Assembly (NCBI RefSeq): GCF_023333585.1
Contig: NZ_JAIQZN010000045.1
Location: 1-49,202 of the forward strand
Source of the DNA: Argonema antarcticum A004/B2
Lineage (GTDB): Bacteria > Cyanobacteriota > Cyanobacteriia > Cyanobacteriales > Aerosakkonemataceae
Reading direction: 5' to 3'
DNA: 49,202 bases
Shown here: piece after piece, positions 25,360-35,297 of the stretch
Position numbering within the stretch: position 1 is the first letter of the stretch
Layout of the letters: each line of letters begins with the position of its first letter
Made by a program: the position numbers and the translations under genes
Notes under the pieces: generated by a model
The model's database searches: none
Told to the model about the DNA's origin: nothing
What the model saw: only the letters and a program-made list of their open reading frames with translations

Positions 25360-28300
25360 TTACTGGTGACTGTTGAGTTCGATGCTAGGGGGAGCTGAAG
25401 CTGGTAAGGGACTGGCAAGAGCGGGGGCCCGTCGTTGGGCCGATCGCGAGGTTGTCGAGGAGGCACGCCTTGTCTGGCGTCGCGCCGACCGAGGCTGTGC
25501 GGGGGTTGAAGAAGCGGTCGAGGAACGCCGCTGACGGCGGGGCTGCTCTGCGGGAGCGCTATTTTGCTGGATTGTGCGACGGCGAGGCGCGTCTGATTGA
25601 GCCCTATACTGCTGTACCTTACGACGACGGGGCTGCTCTGCGGGAGCGCTGTATTGCTGTGTGCGACGACGGGGCTGCTCTGCGGGAGCGCTGTATTGCG
25701 TTGTGCGACGACGGGGCTGCTCTGCGGGAGCGCTGTATTGCGCTGTGCGACGACGGGGCTGCTCTGCGGGAGCGCTGTATTGCGCTGTGCGACGACGGGG
25801 CTGCTCTGCGGGAGCGCTGTATTGCGCTGTGCGACGACGGTTAGAAGCCCGATACTGTGTTGAAGGCGCAGAATTGGTATCGGGTGGATAGCGCCGCCTT
25901 AACCGCCTGACTGGCTGTACGGGTGCAGAATTGGTATCTGGCGTATAGCGCCGCCGGGGTCTTTCCGATCGAATTCGGCGCGGTGATGGGGTATCGTTGG
26001 CAGAGCTTGTTGTTTGTGCAGTTTGGTAAGAGCGACGTCTGCGGGGTTGTGGTTGAGGAGTATCTGAGTCTTGTTGGCTGCGGACGCGACGGGTAACTGG
26101 TTTGTCATCGCTATCTTGGCTGCGTAAGCGACTTGTTCTTTTAGCAGGTCGATCGTCATTATTTGCTGTTCTAGCAATTTTAGCGGAATAAATTCGTCCC
26201 GGCTTGATAGGCTGAACTGCGATCGCAGCTTTACGACCTTCCAGTTTCTGCGGTCGCTGGGCAAATTGCTCAACAGGCATACCCTCTAACGCTTTGACCA
26301 TAAATTTGTTCCAGGTGAGGGCTGCTGTGCCGCTGCTGCCCGAAGTAGGGGTATTATCGTCATTACCGAGCCAAACTCCGGTTACCGTTTGGGGAATGTA
26401 GCCAATGAACCAGAGGTCGCGAGCTTGGTCAGAGGTGCCTGTCTTACCCGCAACCTGTCGCCCGTTTAAGTACGCCGCACGACCAGTACCGCCGTTGACC
26501 ACTTCCCGCAGCATCCACGTCATGATGGAGGCTGTATCTGAGTCTATGGCTTGCTGGGGCTTAAAGTTAGCTTGGTAGAGAACGTTACCTCTCTGGTCGA
26601 GAACCCGGCGAATACCGTGGGATTCTGCATAAAGACCCCCGGTAGCCAGGGTACCGTAGGCGTTGGTCAGTTCTAGGAGATTAAGTTCGGAAGCTCCTAA
26701 AGCTAGAGAATAGGTGGGTTTGAGTTCTGATTTGATGCCCATTTTGTGAGCAACGTCGATGACGGGTTGAAATCCGACATCAAGTAAAACTTTGACGGCG
26801 ACTACGTTGATAGACTTAGCTAGTGCATCTCTCATGGAGATCCAACCTGCGTTGTCGCCACCGTAGTTTTTGGGTGTATAGTCGTCAACTGTTAGGGGGG
26901 CGTCCAGGTAGCCTCGATAGGGGGAGAAGCCAGCTGCTACAGCAGTCGCATACACAAACCCCTTAAACGTAGATCCTGGCTGACGCTGGGCTTGGGTGAC
27001 GCGATTGAATTGAGTTTTCTCAAAATCTGTTCCCCCCACCATCGCTTTGACTTCGCCGTTGCGGGGGTCGATGGATACTAAAGCTGCTTGCCCAAACCGC
27101 TGACCGGGGCCATAGGTTTTCAGTATATCTTGGACTGTTTGTTCTGCTGTCTTCTGCCACTTCTGCTCAAGGGTTGTCTCAACGGTTAAACCTCCGGCTT
27201 TTATGGCATCTGGGGAGACGTACTTGGCTAATTCCTGCTGGATGTAGGAGGTAAAGTATTCTGCTTCGGTAGAAAGCCGTTTGGGAGGGGCTGGTTTGAG
27301 CGACAATGGCGCTGAAGAGGCTGTCTGGGCTTGCTCTTTGGTAATAAAACCAGCTTCTTGCATTCGCTGCAATACGATATTGCGACGCTGCTCGGCTGTT
27401 TGAGGATTGATTAGGGGCGAGTAGACGCTGGGAGCTGGGGTCACTCCGACGATGGTGGCAATTTCAGGCAGTGTCAGTTCTTGGAGAGGTTTGCTGTAGT
27501 ATACCCAGGCGGCATCTGCGACTCCATAAGCACCTTCGCCAAGATAGACCAAATTCATATATCGATCGAGAATTTGGTCTTTGGTCATCTTCTGCTCGAT
27601 TTTCTGAGCCAGAAAGACTTCTTGAAGTTTGCGATAGAAGCTGCGTTCTTGGGTGAGGAAGACTGTCCGCGCCAGCTGTTGGGTGATGGTGCTACCTCCT
27701 TCCACCACGTCGCGAGCAATCAGATTTGAGAACATTGCTCTGCCAATGCCCTGGTAATCGACGCCTTTATGCTGGTAAAAGCGACGGTCTTCTGATGCAA
27801 TGAAGGCTTGCACCAATTGGGGCGGCATTTCTTCGAGTTTGAGCTTTTCGCGAGTTGCTGGCCCGATTTGTTGCAAAATTGTGTTATCTGCGGCTTTGAT
27901 TGTCAGGGTTCCGTCGCGCACGAAGGTGAGAACATAGGCCGGGTCGGGCAGGCTGCTGTCTATTTTCCACCATGTCACGCCTAGTGCTAGAGCGCTACCG
28001 CTAACCCCGATACCAAGACCCGCCCCAATCAAAAATTTACGGCTGCGATAAAAGGGATTTTTTGGATCTAGCCACCGCGAATCCTTTACTTTACGGGTGA
28101 AGTTTTCTAGGTCTGGTTTCTTTATTTTGGTGGCAATTTGAGTGGAAACCTGCTGGAATCCTAGCGTTAGCTTCGTCGCTGCGGCAGAGAGATCTAAACC
28201 CGGAGGTTTCTGGGGGGGAGAAGAATGCTGCACAGGAGGAGTTTCTGACTCAGTGAAGATCGGAGGGGAAGATTCTCCTCTTATCTCTTGCTCTTGGGTT

Positions 28301-28449
28301 CTTGTCGCCACCTGTTCTCTGGTTTTGATCTCAAAGGGAGGTTCCCGTTCAATTGTCTTGGAATCCCTGCTAGAGGTGGGTTCTACGTCAGTTTCAAACC
28401 CACTGCTCTTGGTGGAAATTTCTTCGAGATTTGGAATAAACTTTGTCAC
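25360..28449 (-). CDS. penicillin-binding protein 1A (bifunctional transglycosylase/transpeptidase)
   Basis: Builds peptidoglycan: polymerises lipid II and cross-links stem peptides. The 1029 residues comprise a disordered N-terminus, one transmembrane helix (about 139-160), a GT51 domain with EDRRFYQHKGVD and GGSTITQQLAR (about 217-260), and a transpeptidase domain with SxxK at PGSTFKG, SxN at KSINVV and KTG at GKTGTSDQ. After about residue 745 comes an extended Arg/Gln/Ser/Pro tail of roughly 280 residues. In it a 14-residue unit, RRRTAQYSAPAEQP, repeats five to seven times. The tail is strongly basic and may bind polymer or partners in the thick cyanobacterial wall. GTG start at 28449. Confidence 0.95.
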   Translation of the reverse strand: MTKFIPNLEEISTKSSGFETDVEPTSSRDSKTIEREPPFEIKTREQVATRTQEQEIRGESSPPIFTESETPPVQHSSPPQKPPGLDLSAAATKLTLGFQQVSTQIATKIKKPDLENFTRKVKDSRWLDPKNPFYRSRKFLIGAGLGIGVSGSALALGVTWWKIDSSLPDPAYVLTFVRDGTLTIKAADNTILQQIGPATREKLKLEEMPPQLVQAFIASEDRRFYQHKGVDYQGIGRAMFSNLIARDVVEGGSTITQQLARTVFLTQERSFYRKLQEVFLAQKIEQKMTKDQILDRYMNLVYLGEGAYGVADAAWVYYSKPLQELTLPEIATIVGVTPAPSVYSPLINPQTAEQRRNIVLQRMQEAGFITKEQAQTASSAPLSLKPAPPKRLSTEAEYFTSYIQQELAKYVSPDAIKAGGLTVETTLEQKWQKTAEQTVQDILKTYGPGQRFGQAALVSIDPRNGEVKAMVGGTDFEKTQFNRVTQAQRQPGSTFKGFVYATAVAAGFSPYRGYLDAPLTVDDYTPKNYGGDNAGWISMRDALAKSINVVAVKVLLDVGFQPVIDVAHKMGIKSELKPTYSLALGASELNLLELTNAYGTLATGGLYAESHGIRRVLDQRGNVLYQANFKPQQAIDSDTASIMTWMLREVVNGGTGRAAYLNGRQVAGKTGTSDQARDLWFIGYIPQTVTGVWLGNDDNTPTSGSSGTAALTWNKFMVKALEGMPVEQFAQRPQKLEGRKAAIAVQPIKPGRIYSAKIARTANNDDRPAKRTSRLRSQDSDDKPVTRRVRSQQDSDTPQPQPRRRRSYQTAQTTSSANDTPSPRRIRSERPRRRYTPDTNSAPVQPVRRLRRRYPPDTNSAPSTQYRASNRRRTAQYSAPAEQPRRRTAQYSAPAEQPRRRTAQYSAPAEQPRRRTTQYSAPAEQPRRRTQQYSAPAEQPRRRKVQQYRAQSDAPRRRTIQQNSAPAEQPRRQRRSSTASSTPAQPRSARRQTRRASSTTSRSAQRRAPALASPLPASAPPSIELNSHQ
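25530..25845. repeat. 42-bp tandem repeat in the PBP1A tail
   Basis: The unit encodes RRRTAQYSAPAEQP on the minus strand. Several copies are near identical at DNA level (GGGGCTGCTCTGCGGGAGCG core), and the copies at 25520-25620 are diverged. Because 42 is divisible by three, copy number can change without breaking the frame. The open frames seen on the other strand here are a by-product of this. Confidence 0.9.
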
Positions 28450-28742
28450 GTTAAACCCTCACACAACAGAGGCCAAGCTAATAATGGCTTTGTTTTTTGC
28501 TTATTTTATCGATCGAGATGCCAAAGCTACGAAAGGCAGCTGGTGTACACCCCGAATTTCTGCGCCATCACCAACCCGCTTCCGGTTTGGTGGTGGGTTG
28601 TTGACTAGACGGATTTTGGTTAACTTTGTGCTGATTTAGGTAGTCGGTACGAATTTTCCACTCAGAAAGTTACCGACGAGGTAACTGCGGATGAAACAGG
28701 AAGCCACATTTTACTGTGTAGCATAGTCAGTGCCCAGTAACG
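28450..28742. other. PBP1A upstream region, no gene seen
   Basis: Should hold the PBP1A promoter. It has short inverted pieces (for example ACCAACCCG/CGGTTTGGTGGTGGGTTG near 28572-28600) but no supported gene or RNA. Confidence 0.35.
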
Positions 28743-28791
28743 AGTGCTGAGTGCTGAGTAAAGAAAACTCAGTACTCAGCACTCAGCACTT
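28743..28791. repeat. inverted repeat of AGTGCTGAG units
   Basis: GAGTGCTGAGTGCTGAGT is followed, after an A-rich loop, by ACTCAGTACTCAGCACTC, giving a strong imperfect hairpin. This heptamer-like element is of the dispersed type seen in many filamentous cyanobacteria. Confidence 0.75.
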
Positions 28792-28897
28792 ACTTTGGTA
28801 CTTCCCGTTATGGTATCCTCCGATCGCACTTTTGTGCATTTTGGGCCTCTGTCGTGTCGCAAGTTAATTCTTTTTATGTTATACGCCGATCGCCGTT

Positions 28898-28930
28898 AGA
28901 TCCCCGACTTCTTCAAGAAGTCGGGGATCT
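28898..28930. repeat. palindromic repeat (ATCCCCGACTTCTT type)
   Basis: Near-perfect palindrome: arms AGATCCCCGACTTCTT and its complement around a single central base. This sequence is a familiar dispersed palindrome in cyanobacterial genomes. It lies 56 bp past the RTX gene stop (minus strand), so it may also aid termination, though no T-tract follows. Confidence 0.85.
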
Positions 28931-28985
28931 GAGTATTATGTTTTTTCGGTGGACTTACTTAGCATAGTAAATACGGAAGAGCCGT

Positions 28986-31827
28986 TTAGATGGTCATAAA
29001 ATCGTTAATTCCGATTAAATTAGCCGGAATGCCAGTTAGACTGGCTAAAAGTTCGCCGCTGCTAGCCACACTAATTAAAGTAGCGTTACTACCTTGGGTA
29101 ATAGATAGGGCGTTGAAGGTAAGACCACCGTCTAACGCCAACAAATCTAAGCCATCTTGAAAGTCGAGGATGGTGTCGCTGCCAAAAGTGGGAAAGAGAA
29201 CAAAGCGATCGCTTCCATCACCACCAATCAAAGTATCATTGCCTAAGTCCCCTAACAAGGTATCGTTGCCCAAATCCCCAAGCAGCTGGTCATTACCTTG
29301 ACCGCCTCGCAGTAAATCGTTATCTTGACCGCCTCGCAAGATATCGTCGCCTTCATTACCGTTGATGACATCATCGCCAGTATTGCCATTAATTATGTCA
29401 ATATTGTCACCTCCAAAGATTTCGTCATTACCAACGTCACCAAACAAGGTGTCGTTGCCTAAATCTCCAAATAGCTGGTCATTGTCTTGACCCCCACGCA
29501 AGAGATCGTTATCCTGACCGCCTCGCAGGATATCGTCACCAGTGTTGCCATTAATGACATCATTGCCTTGGGAACCATTAATTATGTCAAGGCCGTCACC
29601 TCCAAAAATTGTGTCATTGCCTGCATTGCCGTAAAGTGTGTCATTTCCTTCTAAAAGGAAGACTGTATCATCACCTGCTAAGGCATCTCCAGAGTCATTT
29701 CCACCAGTCAGCGTCACCAAATCGGCGTTGGGAGTAAAGATAGAAGGCGGTACGGTAGTTGCCAACTCAAAGGAACCGATATCTACCAGTCCGTCCGAAC
29801 GCGACACGCCGCGCTGATCCGTCGTCAAACCGGCGACTGTTCCGCCAGCATTTATGGCCGGACTTCCTGGTAATAAAGCATGGGTAAGGATGCCACCGCC
29901 GTTATCTTGCAATGGGCCAAGTAGAGGATCGGCGATCGCAACATTTGCCGTTACATTTACATCTTGAGGATTATTTACTTTTACAGGCCATTGGATGTTG
30001 TTTCCACCATCAATTAATTCGCGATTGGTATGCTGTCCAATATCGCCAGGGATTCCCGCCGCGTTATCGGCAAAAATTGTATTTTTGAGGGTGATAGCCT
30101 GCCGATCGCCACTAAATATAGCGCCCCCTTTATCGCTAGCGTAATTGTTGGCAATAGTTGTGTTGGTGATGTTAGTAGTAGAGGCAACAGCATTGGCAAA
30201 GAATATAGCTCCGCCCAAACCATTTCCTGTCCCAAAATCAGCTTTATTACCGGAGAATGTGCTGTTAGTTATAATAGTTGGGTTTCTACCGTCGTCCCAC
30301 AAACCACCGCCTTGATCTTCTGCTAAATTGTTAGCAAAGGTAGTGTTGGTAATTGTAATATCCCCGTTATCGATTCTGAGACCGCCTCCTCGTCCAAATC
30401 CCGCAGGGGTTTTAATGGCAGAATTATTGATAAACGAACTATTTTCAACAATTACGCGATCGTCTGCAAAAGAAGAACTAAATTCCACCCCTCCACCAAA
30501 AAGTGCCCGATTGCCTTCAAAGCGACTATTGCGAATTAAAAAAGTGCCAGAGGTCGGGTCGTTAGTGTCAGTAGCACCATCGACTAAAATTGCACCACCA
30601 TTACCGAAGATATTCGTATTTGAATTTGTTGCTGTGGCGTCGTTGTTGATGAAGGTCGAATTTTCTACGGCGACCTTGGCGTGTACGGCATTAATTGCTC
30701 CACCGTTGATTCCTTTGTTGTTAGTAAATACGCTATTTTTCACGCTAAGAGTGCTGTCGCTTTTAACTGCGATCGCACCGCCGCCACGTTCTTCATTACC
30801 CCCTGTACCATCGTTGCCATCAAACTTACTGTTGATCGCAGTAGTGGTACTGTCAAAAGCACCAAAAATACCTGCACCTCCATAGCTGGAGACATTATTA
30901 TTCAATTGACAATTTTCTACTGTTAAGGTACTGCGTGCTGCACCCAAAATTCCCGCTCCAGCAGCAGCTTCGCCTGTACCAGTGGTTTTTCCATTGGCGA
31001 TGATTAAATTACGAAAAGTAACATTTGTAGGCAGAAAACTGGCATCTCTCTGCAACTCAAAAACACGACTGGCGTTATTTCCACTTATAGTTAAATTAGA
31101 GGCATTAGCACCATCAACAATCAGATTTTTATTGATGGTTAATTGACCGCTTGTAAGGGTAATTGTCTGATTGGCAAGGCTAGAAGCAAATAGGATTGTA
31201 TCCCCTGCTGCTGCATCAGCGATCGCTTGCCTTAAAGAGCCCACTCCACTGTCAGCATTATTCGCGACTGTGCGAATAGCTAACACCCCGCCGTAAGACG
31301 CAATAGTCTCTAATTCAAATGGAATTGACGATGCTTGTATTTGACCTACGGTAAATTTTAAATCCCAATTGCCGCCTTTAGCAGGACTACCTGTCAAGTC
31401 AACCGATGCAGCAATATTTACTTGAATTAATTGGCTTAAGTCTCGCAGAAAAGCAGATCCTTTTCCGGCAGCAACATGGCAACCATAAAAGAAAAACCCA
31501 GCTTGTTTTTTTCAGGGATTTATGCCACTGCTGCAAGTCATTTTTGTATCGTTCTAAAGTATCAAAGCTAAGAAAAGTATTTCCTAGTTCTACGGTGCCG
31601 GGACTACCGTGCGATACAATATGAACTGCATCAATTAAACTGCCTCCATCAGTAAATTTCTGTATTTTGGCGGAAATCTGCTCAACGCCATCGCGATCGC
31701 GATCGAGAATGCTTACCAGCACACCTTCTTTGACTCCGCTTGCTAAAAATTGGTAGTCATCCACCCGGTCGTCGATGAATACAAGCGTCTTAATTTTGGG
31801 ATTGTTTGCAGCAAAAGTAGCGTTCAT
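28986..31827 (-). CDS. DUF4347 / beta-helix / RTX calcium-binding surface protein, frameshifted in an A7 run
   Basis: Probably a large secreted protein. From the ATG at 31827 (GGAG about ten bases upstream) it opens with a DUF4347 domain (TLVFIDDRVDDYQ, HIVSHGSPGTVELG). The frame then leaves after SLKK and ends early. Removing one base from the A7 run (minus strand; T7 at 31506-31512) restores QAGFFFYGCHVAAGKGSAFL and joins VDLTGSPAKGGNWDLKF without a break. The rest holds a right-handed beta-helix region (NSxFxxNxA repeats, about 150-560), then two blocks of RTX nonapeptides (GGDGLDIINGSQGNDVINGN and similar), which bind calcium and are typical of type I secretion. The shift could be sequencing error, real mutation, or slippage. 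Confidence 0.8.
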
Positions 31828-31869
31828 GCTGAATACTCCAGAGATCCGTTTACTGATAAATACAACCAC

Positions 31870-32083
31870 AGAGTAAAATGGTCAGGAAAACGCATATAAT
31901 TAGGTAGATTTTGGGATCTGTGCCCTCGCTGTCTGTAAATAATAAATCGAGCGCATTTTCGGTATAATATAAACCATCAAAAGGATGAGTTTGATACTAA
32001 TAATCAAAGTCACAGAAGTGCAAAACTTAGATGAAAAGCTTAAAATATAAAAGTAGATAGCTATCGAAATTTGGCCTACTAAT
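31870..32083. other. divergent promoter region
   Basis: About 210-bp AT-rich region between the divergently transcribed DUF4347/RTX gene and the radical SAM gene. It must hold both promoters; GGTATAATATA near 31961-31971 is a candidate -10 region for the plus-strand gene. No other gene seen. Confidence 0.4.
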
Positions 32084-33703
32084 TTGCCTGTGACTCAAGA
32101 TCTATTTTCTGACGAACGCCTCCTGTTTACGCCAGCGACGCCCAACAGCGACGCCATACCCACCATCTTTGCTTTCCCGAACGAGTACAGCGTTGGTATC
32201 ACCAGTCTCGGCTATCAAATCGTATGGGGAACTTTGGCAATGCGTCCAGATATTGACGTAAGCCGTTTATTCACCGATACCCACGAATCGCTACCGAGAA
32301 AGCCTGAATTAGTGGGATTTTCCATGTCTTGGGAACTGGATTACGTAAATATCCTTAACCTGCTGGAATTTCTAGAAATTCCCTTGCGTTCGGCTACTCG
32401 TGACAACGACGATCCGCTCATATTTGGTGGTGGCCCAGTGCTAACTGCCAACCCAGAACCTTTCGCCGACTTTTTCGACATTATTTTGCTAGGCGATGGC
32501 GAAAACTTACTGGGCAATTTTATTGAGGTATACAAAGAAGTCCGAAATGCAGATAGGCAAATTCAACTGAGAAAGTTGGCACAAGTTCCAGGCGTTTATG
32601 TGCCCAGTTTGTATGAAGTGACTTATCAGGATATCACTGGCGATATCAAATCAATTCAACCAATAGATGTAGAAATTCCCCACACTGTAGAAAAGCAGAC
32701 TTATCGCGGCAATGTTCTATCTGCTTCAACTGTTGTAACAGAGAAATCGGCGTGGGAAAATATCTATATGGTGGAAGTGGTACGCAGTTGTCCAGAGATG
32801 TGCCGGTTCTGTTTGGCAAGTTATCTAACGTTGCCTTTTCGCACTGCAAGTTTGACAGATTCTTTGATTCCTGCGATTGAAAAAGGTTTGGCAATCACAG
32901 ACAGATTGGGATTGCTGGGTGCTTCTGTGACTCAACATCCAGAATTTGAAGATTTGCTGGATTATATAAGTCAAGAGAAATATGATAGTGTTCGTCTGAG
33001 TATCGCTTCTGTACGGACAAATACCGTAACTCAAAAGTTGGCAGAAACTCTGGCCAAACGCGATACTCGTTCGATCACAATTGCTGTAGAAAGCGGTTCG
33101 GAACGGTTGCGACAAATTGTTAATAAAAAGCTGCAAAATGATGAAATTATCCAAGCTGTGGTGAATGCGAAAGCTGGTGGATTAAAGGGGATAAAACTTT
33201 ACGGTATGGTTGGGATTCCCGGTGAGGAAGCGGGGGATTTAGATGCAACTGTGGCGATGATGCTGGATATCAAAAAAGCTGCATCTGGTTTGCGTTTGAC
33301 TCTGGGATGCAGTACATTTGTGCCGAAAGCGCACACGCCTTTTCAATGGTTTGGGGTGAATCTCGAAGCAGAAAAGCGGTTGAAATTTTTGGAGAAGCAA
33401 TTGAGGTCGCAGGGTATGGAGTTTCGACCGGAAAGTTATAAGGATTCGGTAATTCAAGCGTTGCTATCGAGGGGCGATCGCCGCCTATCCCATCTGTTAG
33501 AATTAACTAGGCAGTATGGCGATTCTCTAGGTAGTTACCGCCGTGCTTTTAAGGAATTGCGGGGAAAACTACCAGAGTTAGGTTACTACGTTCATGCTGA
33601 CTGGTCAACAGACCAAGTATTACCTTGGAGTCACTTGCAAGGGCCACTTCCCCAGGCAACGCTGGCAAAGCATTTAGCCACGGCTACTGCTCATTTTAAC
33701 TGA
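32084..33703 (+). CDS. radical SAM protein with B12-binding-like N-terminal domain
   Basis: The 539-residue protein has an N-terminal Rossmann-like B12-binding-type domain (about 25-150, with PELVGFSMSWELDYVNIL and FGGGPVLTANPEPFADF) and a radical SAM core whose cluster ligands are in CPEMCRFC (about 236-243, CxxxCxxC). A TIM-barrel part contains TIAVESGSERLRQ and GMVGIPGEE. This matches the widespread cyanobacterial TIGR03960-like group; the reaction is unknown. Likely start is the TTG at 32084 (LPVTQDLF) or the GTG two codons later. It stands alone upstream of a small secreted-protein cluster. Confidence 0.88.
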   Translation: MPVTQDLFSDERLLFTPATPNSDAIPTIFAFPNEYSVGITSLGYQIVWGTLAMRPDIDVSRLFTDTHESLPRKPELVGFSMSWELDYVNILNLLEFLEIPLRSATRDNDDPLIFGGGPVLTANPEPFADFFDIILLGDGENLLGNFIEVYKEVRNADRQIQLRKLAQVPGVYVPSLYEVTYQDITGDIKSIQPIDVEIPHTVEKQTYRGNVLSASTVVTEKSAWENIYMVEVVRSCPEMCRFCLASYLTLPFRTASLTDSLIPAIEKGLAITDRLGLLGASVTQHPEFEDLLDYISQEKYDSVRLSIASVRTNTVTQKLAETLAKRDTRSITIAVESGSERLRQIVNKKLQNDEIIQAVVNAKAGGLKGIKLYGMVGIPGEEAGDLDATVAMMLDIKKAASGLRLTLGCSTFVPKAHTPFQWFGVNLEAEKRLKFLEKQLRSQGMEFRPESYKDSVIQALLSRGDRRLSHLLELTRQYGDSLGSYRRAFKELRGKLPELGYYVHADWSTDQVLPWSHLQGPLPQATLAKHLATATAHFN

Positions 33704-33803
33704 AGATTTTTTGTGAAAATACCTTAAATGGGTGAACCGAGCTTAAGTAAGAGGTATTATATTCAATAAAGCTACATACCAATATTCAGGAGTGAATTAA
33801 CCC

Positions 33804-34256
33804 GTGAAATCGAGCAAGGCTAAACTAGATTATCAACAAGGATTAAAGCTGTTTGCGATCGCAGTCGCTACGTCTTTGTGCTTAGCACCTTTAGCAAAAG
33901 CTGTTACTGTTAATCCTTTCCAGGATAACACACCAGCAACGGCAACTTTATCAACTTCTAACACCATCCTAGCTCAAGCAGATGCTTGTCCAGAAAACAG
34001 CGGTGGTAGTTTGTACGTCACTGCTGAAACAAAAAACTTTCTGGTGTATATTTGTGGAGGAGATCTCCCGAATACTTACGTCGGTCTTGCTAAGAATGGA
34101 ACCACGGGTAGTATTAATCTCCCCCTGCAAAGCTATACTAGAGATCGATTTGTAGCGGTTAATGGAGATACTCGTTACACCCTTACCCGTAATGAGTTAA
34201 CCGTGACTCGGAATCGCCGAGTAATCCTTAGAGAAAGGGCGACATGGAGAAGATAA
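33804..34256 (+). CDS. small secreted protein, family A (150 aa)
   Basis: Unknown function. GTG start at 33804, after AGGAGTGAATTAACCC. Residues 1-33 form a signal peptide (LFAIAVATSLCLAPLAKA). The mature part has two cysteines (ADACPENSG, VYICGG) and a strand-rich domain with TYVGLAKNG and YTLTRNELTVTRNRR. It is clearly related to the protein at 34780 over this region, so the two are paralogues. A good terminator follows. I know no named family; export and a disulfide-bonded beta fold are what the sequence supports. Confidence 0.78.
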   Translation: MKSSKAKLDYQQGLKLFAIAVATSLCLAPLAKAVTVNPFQDNTPATATLSTSNTILAQADACPENSGGSLYVTAETKNFLVYICGGDLPNTYVGLAKNGTTGSINLPLQSYTRDRFVAVNGDTRYTLTRNELTVTRNRRVILRERATWRR

Positions 34257-34338
34257 TGCAGTTGTTTTCCCTTTCAGAGGGCGATCGCTGGTTAAGTAGG
34301 TAGAGATACATAATAAAGGAAAAGCGACACTATTGTCA

Positions 34339-34369
34339 ACCCGTTTTCTCAGAGAAAACGGGTTTTTTA
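34339..34369 (+). terminator. intrinsic terminator after the secreted-protein gene at 33804
   Basis: AACCCGTTTTCTCAG / AGAAAACGGG stem followed by TTTTTT. It lies about 85 bp past the stop codon of the plus-strand gene. Confidence 0.9.
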
Positions 34370-34779
34370 ATATTTAGTTTGTTGCGGGGATTATATCGTG
34401 TCGGTTTGCATCCTTAGCATTTATTGTGATGTTGTCAAATTGTCTGTTTTGATCGTTGGTTAAATTTTCACCACAGATGAAGAGAGATGAACACAGATGA
34501 ACACAGATAAGAATAAGAACAGGAATTTTTTAGATAAACGATGCTATTAGACCTGAAATTATCACACACATTTTTCAAGATGATTTCACCCAAAATATGG
34601 AAATAATAGCGAGCGCAACTTTAAAAATAGGTATTTTATCATCCGGGATTTTACGGAAAAGCCCTTCTTTTAATTGAATAAGTAAATAGCAGGCAATTGA
34701 ATATATTCTTGCCCATAAACTGGTTGTGCGACACTAATATGCACAAACAATAATTTCATCTGAAAAGGAAAGTAAAATT
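34370..34779. other. 410-bp intergenic region
   Basis: AT-rich, with GATGAACACAGATGAACACA (about 34485-34505), a tandem piece of the palindrome arm seen at 18389. It should hold the promoter of the next gene, whose start has AAAGGAAAG upstream. No gene seen. Confidence 0.4.
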
Positions 34780-35202
34780 ATGGTATTCCCAAAACAGGTG
34801 TTGAAAATAATGCTGGTGGGTGTAGGGGCTCTTTTATTTTTGACCCCATCAGCGAAAGCTGGACAAATTACCGCTAGTGACTCAGGTGTGTATGGCGAGT
34901 CCATCCTGCTGGCAGCTGCGCCTAACGATTGCTTAAACGACATAGCGGAAGGTTTCTCTGTGGAAACTCGCAATTATTATGCGGGGATTTGTTACACGGG
35001 AAACGGCACATACTACGTTGGTCGTTCCAAGAATGGGAATGGTAGTATCCTTCTGCGTGTATCTTCTCCCAGAAGAAATGTATACGTTGCCAGGAACGGT
35101 CGTTACACTTACACTCTTGATATGAACAGGAATCAGCTGACGATCGCACTTCCAAATGGCAGGCGCATCGTTGAAAGGGTAATCCGCGTAATTGATTCGT
35201 GA
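34780..35202 (+). CDS. small secreted protein, family A (140 aa), paralogue of 33804
   Basis: Signal peptide at residues 1-28 (VLKIMLVGVGALLFLTPSAKA). The mature domain repeats the pattern of the 33804 protein: paired cysteines (NDCLND, GICYTG), TYYVGRSKNGNGSILL, then YTLDMNRNQLTIALPNGRR. Start ATG at 34780 has AAAGGAAAG upstream. Function unknown. Duplicate secreted genes in a row suggest a surface role, but that is inference. Confidence 0.78.
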   Translation: MVFPKQVLKIMLVGVGALLFLTPSAKAGQITASDSGVYGESILLAAAPNDCLNDIAEGFSVETRNYYAGICYTGNGTYYVGRSKNGNGSILLRVSSPRRNVYVARNGRYTYTLDMNRNQLTIALPNGRRIVERVIRVIDS

Positions 35203-35297
35203 TTTTTGCTATCCAGATGCAAAATGTGGAGATAATACTGCCCAAATTATGATAATGTAGCCTTTGTAGCTTTAAGCTGCAAAGGCTATTTTCTATC

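Noticed and set aside
25452-25891. Three overlapping plus-strand repetitive frames (ALRERCIALCDDGA type)
   Set aside because: They are the antisense of the PBP1A tail repeat; a 42-bp unit keeps all frames open.
28142-28639. Plus-strand frame of 165 codons
   Set aside because: Mostly antisense to the disordered N-terminus of PBP1A and its upstream spacer; low-complexity composition.
28743-28791. AGTGCTGAG palindrome as a CIRCE-like site
   Set aside because: The arms and spacing do not match CIRCE; it is a dispersed heptamer-type repeat.
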